Shown: one piece after another, positions 6,387-7,973 of the stretch
Layout: every line of letters begins with the position of its first letter
Position numbering within the stretch: the stretch's first letter is position 1
Assembly: GCA_003484235.1 (NCBI GenBank)
Contig: DNDP01000129.1
Coordinates: 1 to 7,973 of the forward strand
DNA from: Verrucomicrobiales bacterium
Lineage (GTDB): Bacteria > Verrucomicrobiota > Verrucomicrobiia > Limisphaerales > RI-55
Length of the DNA: 7,973 nucleotides
Direction of reading: 5' to 3'
Program-made: the position numbers and the translations under genes
Notes under the pieces: model-generated
What the model saw: only the letters and a program-made list of their open reading frames with translations
The model's database searches: none
Told to the model about the DNA's origin: nothing

Positions 6387-7973
6387 TCAGCGGTTCACTC
6401 CCCGGTAGAATAGATCACCGGCGGGCGGGTTGTCGTCGACAAAGTGGAACAGCCCGGCGGCCGGGGCGTTGGTCGTCCACAGGTCCGTCCACACCGGCGT
6501 GCCGGTGAGGTCCTGCGTACGCTGCACCACGTAGCTGTGCCCGGGCACCCCGGCGAAGGTCATCGTCGGCTTGCCCGCCACCAGCGCGCAGGCCACCACG
6601 TTGAAATTCGTGCCCGTGGGATCGGCCGCCACCGTGATCTCCACCTCGCCCACCGTGCTCCCCACCCCGTCGCTCACGGTGTAGCTGAACCGGTCCGTCA
6701 CGTTCCCGTCCGGCGGCACGCTGTAGAGGACAAAGGTGGAGTTGCGATGGATCGCCGCTCCGTTGGTGCTCGTGGCCGAGACGGAAACCAGGGTCAACGC
6801 GTCTCCGTTCAGATCCGTCGCGTTGGTCAGCAGGTTGGCGATCAGCAGCTTGATCGGCACGTTGCGTGGCCTCTGGAACTCCGCCAGGCCGGCCACCGGC
6901 AGTTCGTTGTCCACCGTGAAGGTGGCGCTCACGGCGTCGGTCAGCCCGGCGGCGCTGAAGGTCAGCTGCTTCGTCCCCGCCGGATCCAGGCGCAGGTTGG
7001 CGAAGCTGACCGTCCCCGCGCCAGCCGCCGTGCCGATGTCCAGCGCCGTGGTGCCCTGCAACGGGCCCGTGCCCGAGGTCAGCGTCACGCTCACCATCAG
7101 GCTCGCTGCCAACCCCACCGTCGAGGAGTTGCCGAAGGCGTCCTGAGTTTCGATCACCGGCTGCTGGCCAAAAGGCGCCCCCGCTCCTGCCCCGCCCGGC
7201 TGCGTCACCAGGGCCAGGCGGGCAATCGAGGCGGCGTTGACCGTCACGGCAGGACTCGTGTCCGCGGACTTGGCTCCGTCCGTGAGATCGGACACGGTCG
7301 CCGTCTGCCCGCCGGCCGTGCGGAACGTCACGTCGAAGGTGCCCAACCCGGCCACCAGATTTCCGTTGGCCGGCAGCACCGCGCTGCCATCGCTGGAGGT
7401 GAAACCGACGACATCGGTCACCGAGCCGACGACATTCCAGTTCGCATCCACCGCCCGGACGGTGACGGAAAACGCGGAGCCGGCGGTCTGCGCCGTCGGC
7501 GAACCGGTCTTGCCGGATGCGGTGCCCGGTGCTGCGGTCTCGCCGGGCAGCAGCAACTGCAGTTTGACGAAGGCTCCGGCAGTTACCGCGATTGTTGAAC
7601 TGGCGGTGCCCGAACTGAAGGCGGTGATGCCACCGGCGGTGGTGGCATCAGCCAACGCCCCAAAGGTACCGCTGGTCCGATCCCAGGCACGGAAGGTTAT
7701 GGAATCCGTCCCGCCGGCGACATTGCCCGGCACCAGGCGAATCCGGTCCTCGCTGCGCAGCAACAGCGCGGAGTTGGTTGAAACGGTCCCGATTGAAAGC
7801 CAGGCCGATCCGCCATTGGTGGAATACTGCCACGTTCCGGAGCCGGCCGACGTGCCCAACACGGCGATGCCAGCGAGCGCCCCCGAATCGGCATCGCTCA
7901 TCTGCCCGGCGATCAGCGCCGACACCAGGTCCCCGGCATTGGTCGAGTCTCCCGCAGCCACCGGAGTGAAGTT
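6387..7973 (-). CDS. Large modular surface protein with Ig-like and cadherin-like domains (5' end outside window)
   Basis: The last 528 codons of a larger gene; the frame is open to the window edge, so the GTG at 7961 is not the real start. Domains from the N-terminal side of the visible part are as follows. First is a repeat unit with TWQYSTNGGSAWLSIG (47-62), IRLVP (78-82) and ITFRAWD (92-98), seen in many giant extracellular proteins. Next is an Ig-like unit with KLQLLLPGETAAPG (137-150), GKTGSPTAQTAG (154-165) and AVDANWNVVGSVTDVVG (174-190). A second Ig-like unit has LALVTQPGG (253-261), QDAFGN (277-282) and LTFSAAGLTDA (337-347). A cadherin-like unit has DLNGDALTLVSVSATSTNGA (387-406) and FSYTVSDG (429-436). 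A terminal module contains GHSYVVQRTQDLTGTPVWTD (478-497) and ends in FYRGVNR. There is no PEP-CTERM tail or catalytic motif. The composition, rich in Thr, Ser, Gly and Ala with one Cys, fits an extracellular adhesin or structural protein. The exact role is unknown. The P-domain gene follows with no gap. Confidence 0.85.
   Translation of the reverse strand, partial: NFTPVAAGDSTNAGDLVSALIAGQMSDADSGALAGIAVLGTSAGSGTWQYSTNGGSAWLSIGTVSTNSALLLRSEDRIRLVPGNVAGGTDSITFRAWDRTSGTFGALADATTAGGITAFSSGTASSTIAVTAGAFVKLQLLLPGETAAPGTASGKTGSPTAQTAGSAFSVTVRAVDANWNVVGSVTDVVGFTSSDGSAVLPANGNLVAGLGTFDVTFRTAGGQTATVSDLTDGAKSADTSPAVTVNAASIARLALVTQPGGAGAGAPFGQQPVIETQDAFGNSSTVGLAASLMVSVTLTSGTGPLQGTTALDIGTAAGAGTVSFANLRLDPAGTKQLTFSAAGLTDAVSATFTVDNELPVAGLAEFQRPRNVPIKLLIANLLTNATDLNGDALTLVSVSATSTNGAAIHRNSTFVLYSVPPDGNVTDRFSYTVSDGVGSTVGEVEITVAADPTGTNFNVVACALVAGKPTMTFAGVPGHSYVVQRTQDLTGTPVWTDLWTTNAPAAGLFHFVDDNPPAGDLFYRGVNR
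6398..6403 (-). promoter_or_regulatory. Probable ribosome binding site for the P-domain gene
   Basis: On the minus strand GGGGAG lies 11 bases before the GTG start at 6386, inside the last codons of the upstream gene. Spacing is slightly long but usable. With the stop codon directly touching the start, ribosomes that finish the upstream gene could restart here. Confidence 0.5.

Noticed and set aside
6444..7598. Open frame of 384 codons on the plus strand opposite the modular surface protein
   Set aside because: Its translation is Arg/His/Gly-rich without domains, whereas the minus strand shows clear Ig-like and cadherin-like repeats.

Overview
This GC-rich window (roughly two thirds G+C by eye) is densely packed with bacterial coding sequence and has very short gaps. 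It looks like a piece of a Verrucomicrobiota chromosome or a close relative. The main reasons are on the right-hand side: a secreted P-domain protein with a PEP-CTERM tail, and a modular protein with 'LLPGETAAPG..GKTG.PTAQTAG' and 'DANWNVV' repeat units and a terminal 'YVVQRT.DLTG..VWTDL....FYR' module. That style is common in giant surface proteins of Verrucomicrobiota. The lineage call is inference from protein style; there is no rRNA or marker gene here.

Left part (1-4069, + strand) is a tightly packed transport operon of three genes. They are the 3' end of a MacB/LolD-type ABC ATPase, a full-length ten-helix FtsX-type permease with two extracytoplasmic domains, and an exported CrtC/AttH-type two-domain lipocalin-fold protein. 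Gaps of 4 and 3 bases argue for one transcript and one functional unit. The likely role is an envelope system that handles a hydrophobic substrate, with the ATPase and permease acting mechanically from the inner membrane and the lipocalin-like protein acting in the periplasm. The substrate cannot be read from the sequence.

Middle (4079-5575, - strand) is a convergent gene, only 9 bases from the end of the operon. It encodes an atypical short-chain dehydrogenase (NAD(P)-binding Rossmann domain) fused to a C-terminal DUF2867 domain.

Right part (5658-7973, - strand) holds two secreted-protein genes. The upstream one is a large modular Ig/cadherin-like surface protein whose N-terminus lies beyond the window. 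The downstream one is a small protein with a signal peptide, a proprotein-convertase P-domain and a PEP-CTERM anchor. They lie in the same reading frame, separated by exactly one TGA codon followed at once by a GTG start, so they are almost certainly co-transcribed and translationally coupled.

No tRNA, rRNA, CRISPR array, insertion sequence or convincing terminator was seen. The longest gap without a gene is about 80 bases (5576-5657). No wholly new system is evident. The most interesting points are the transporter-plus-lipocalin operon and the one-stop-codon junction of the two secreted-protein genes.
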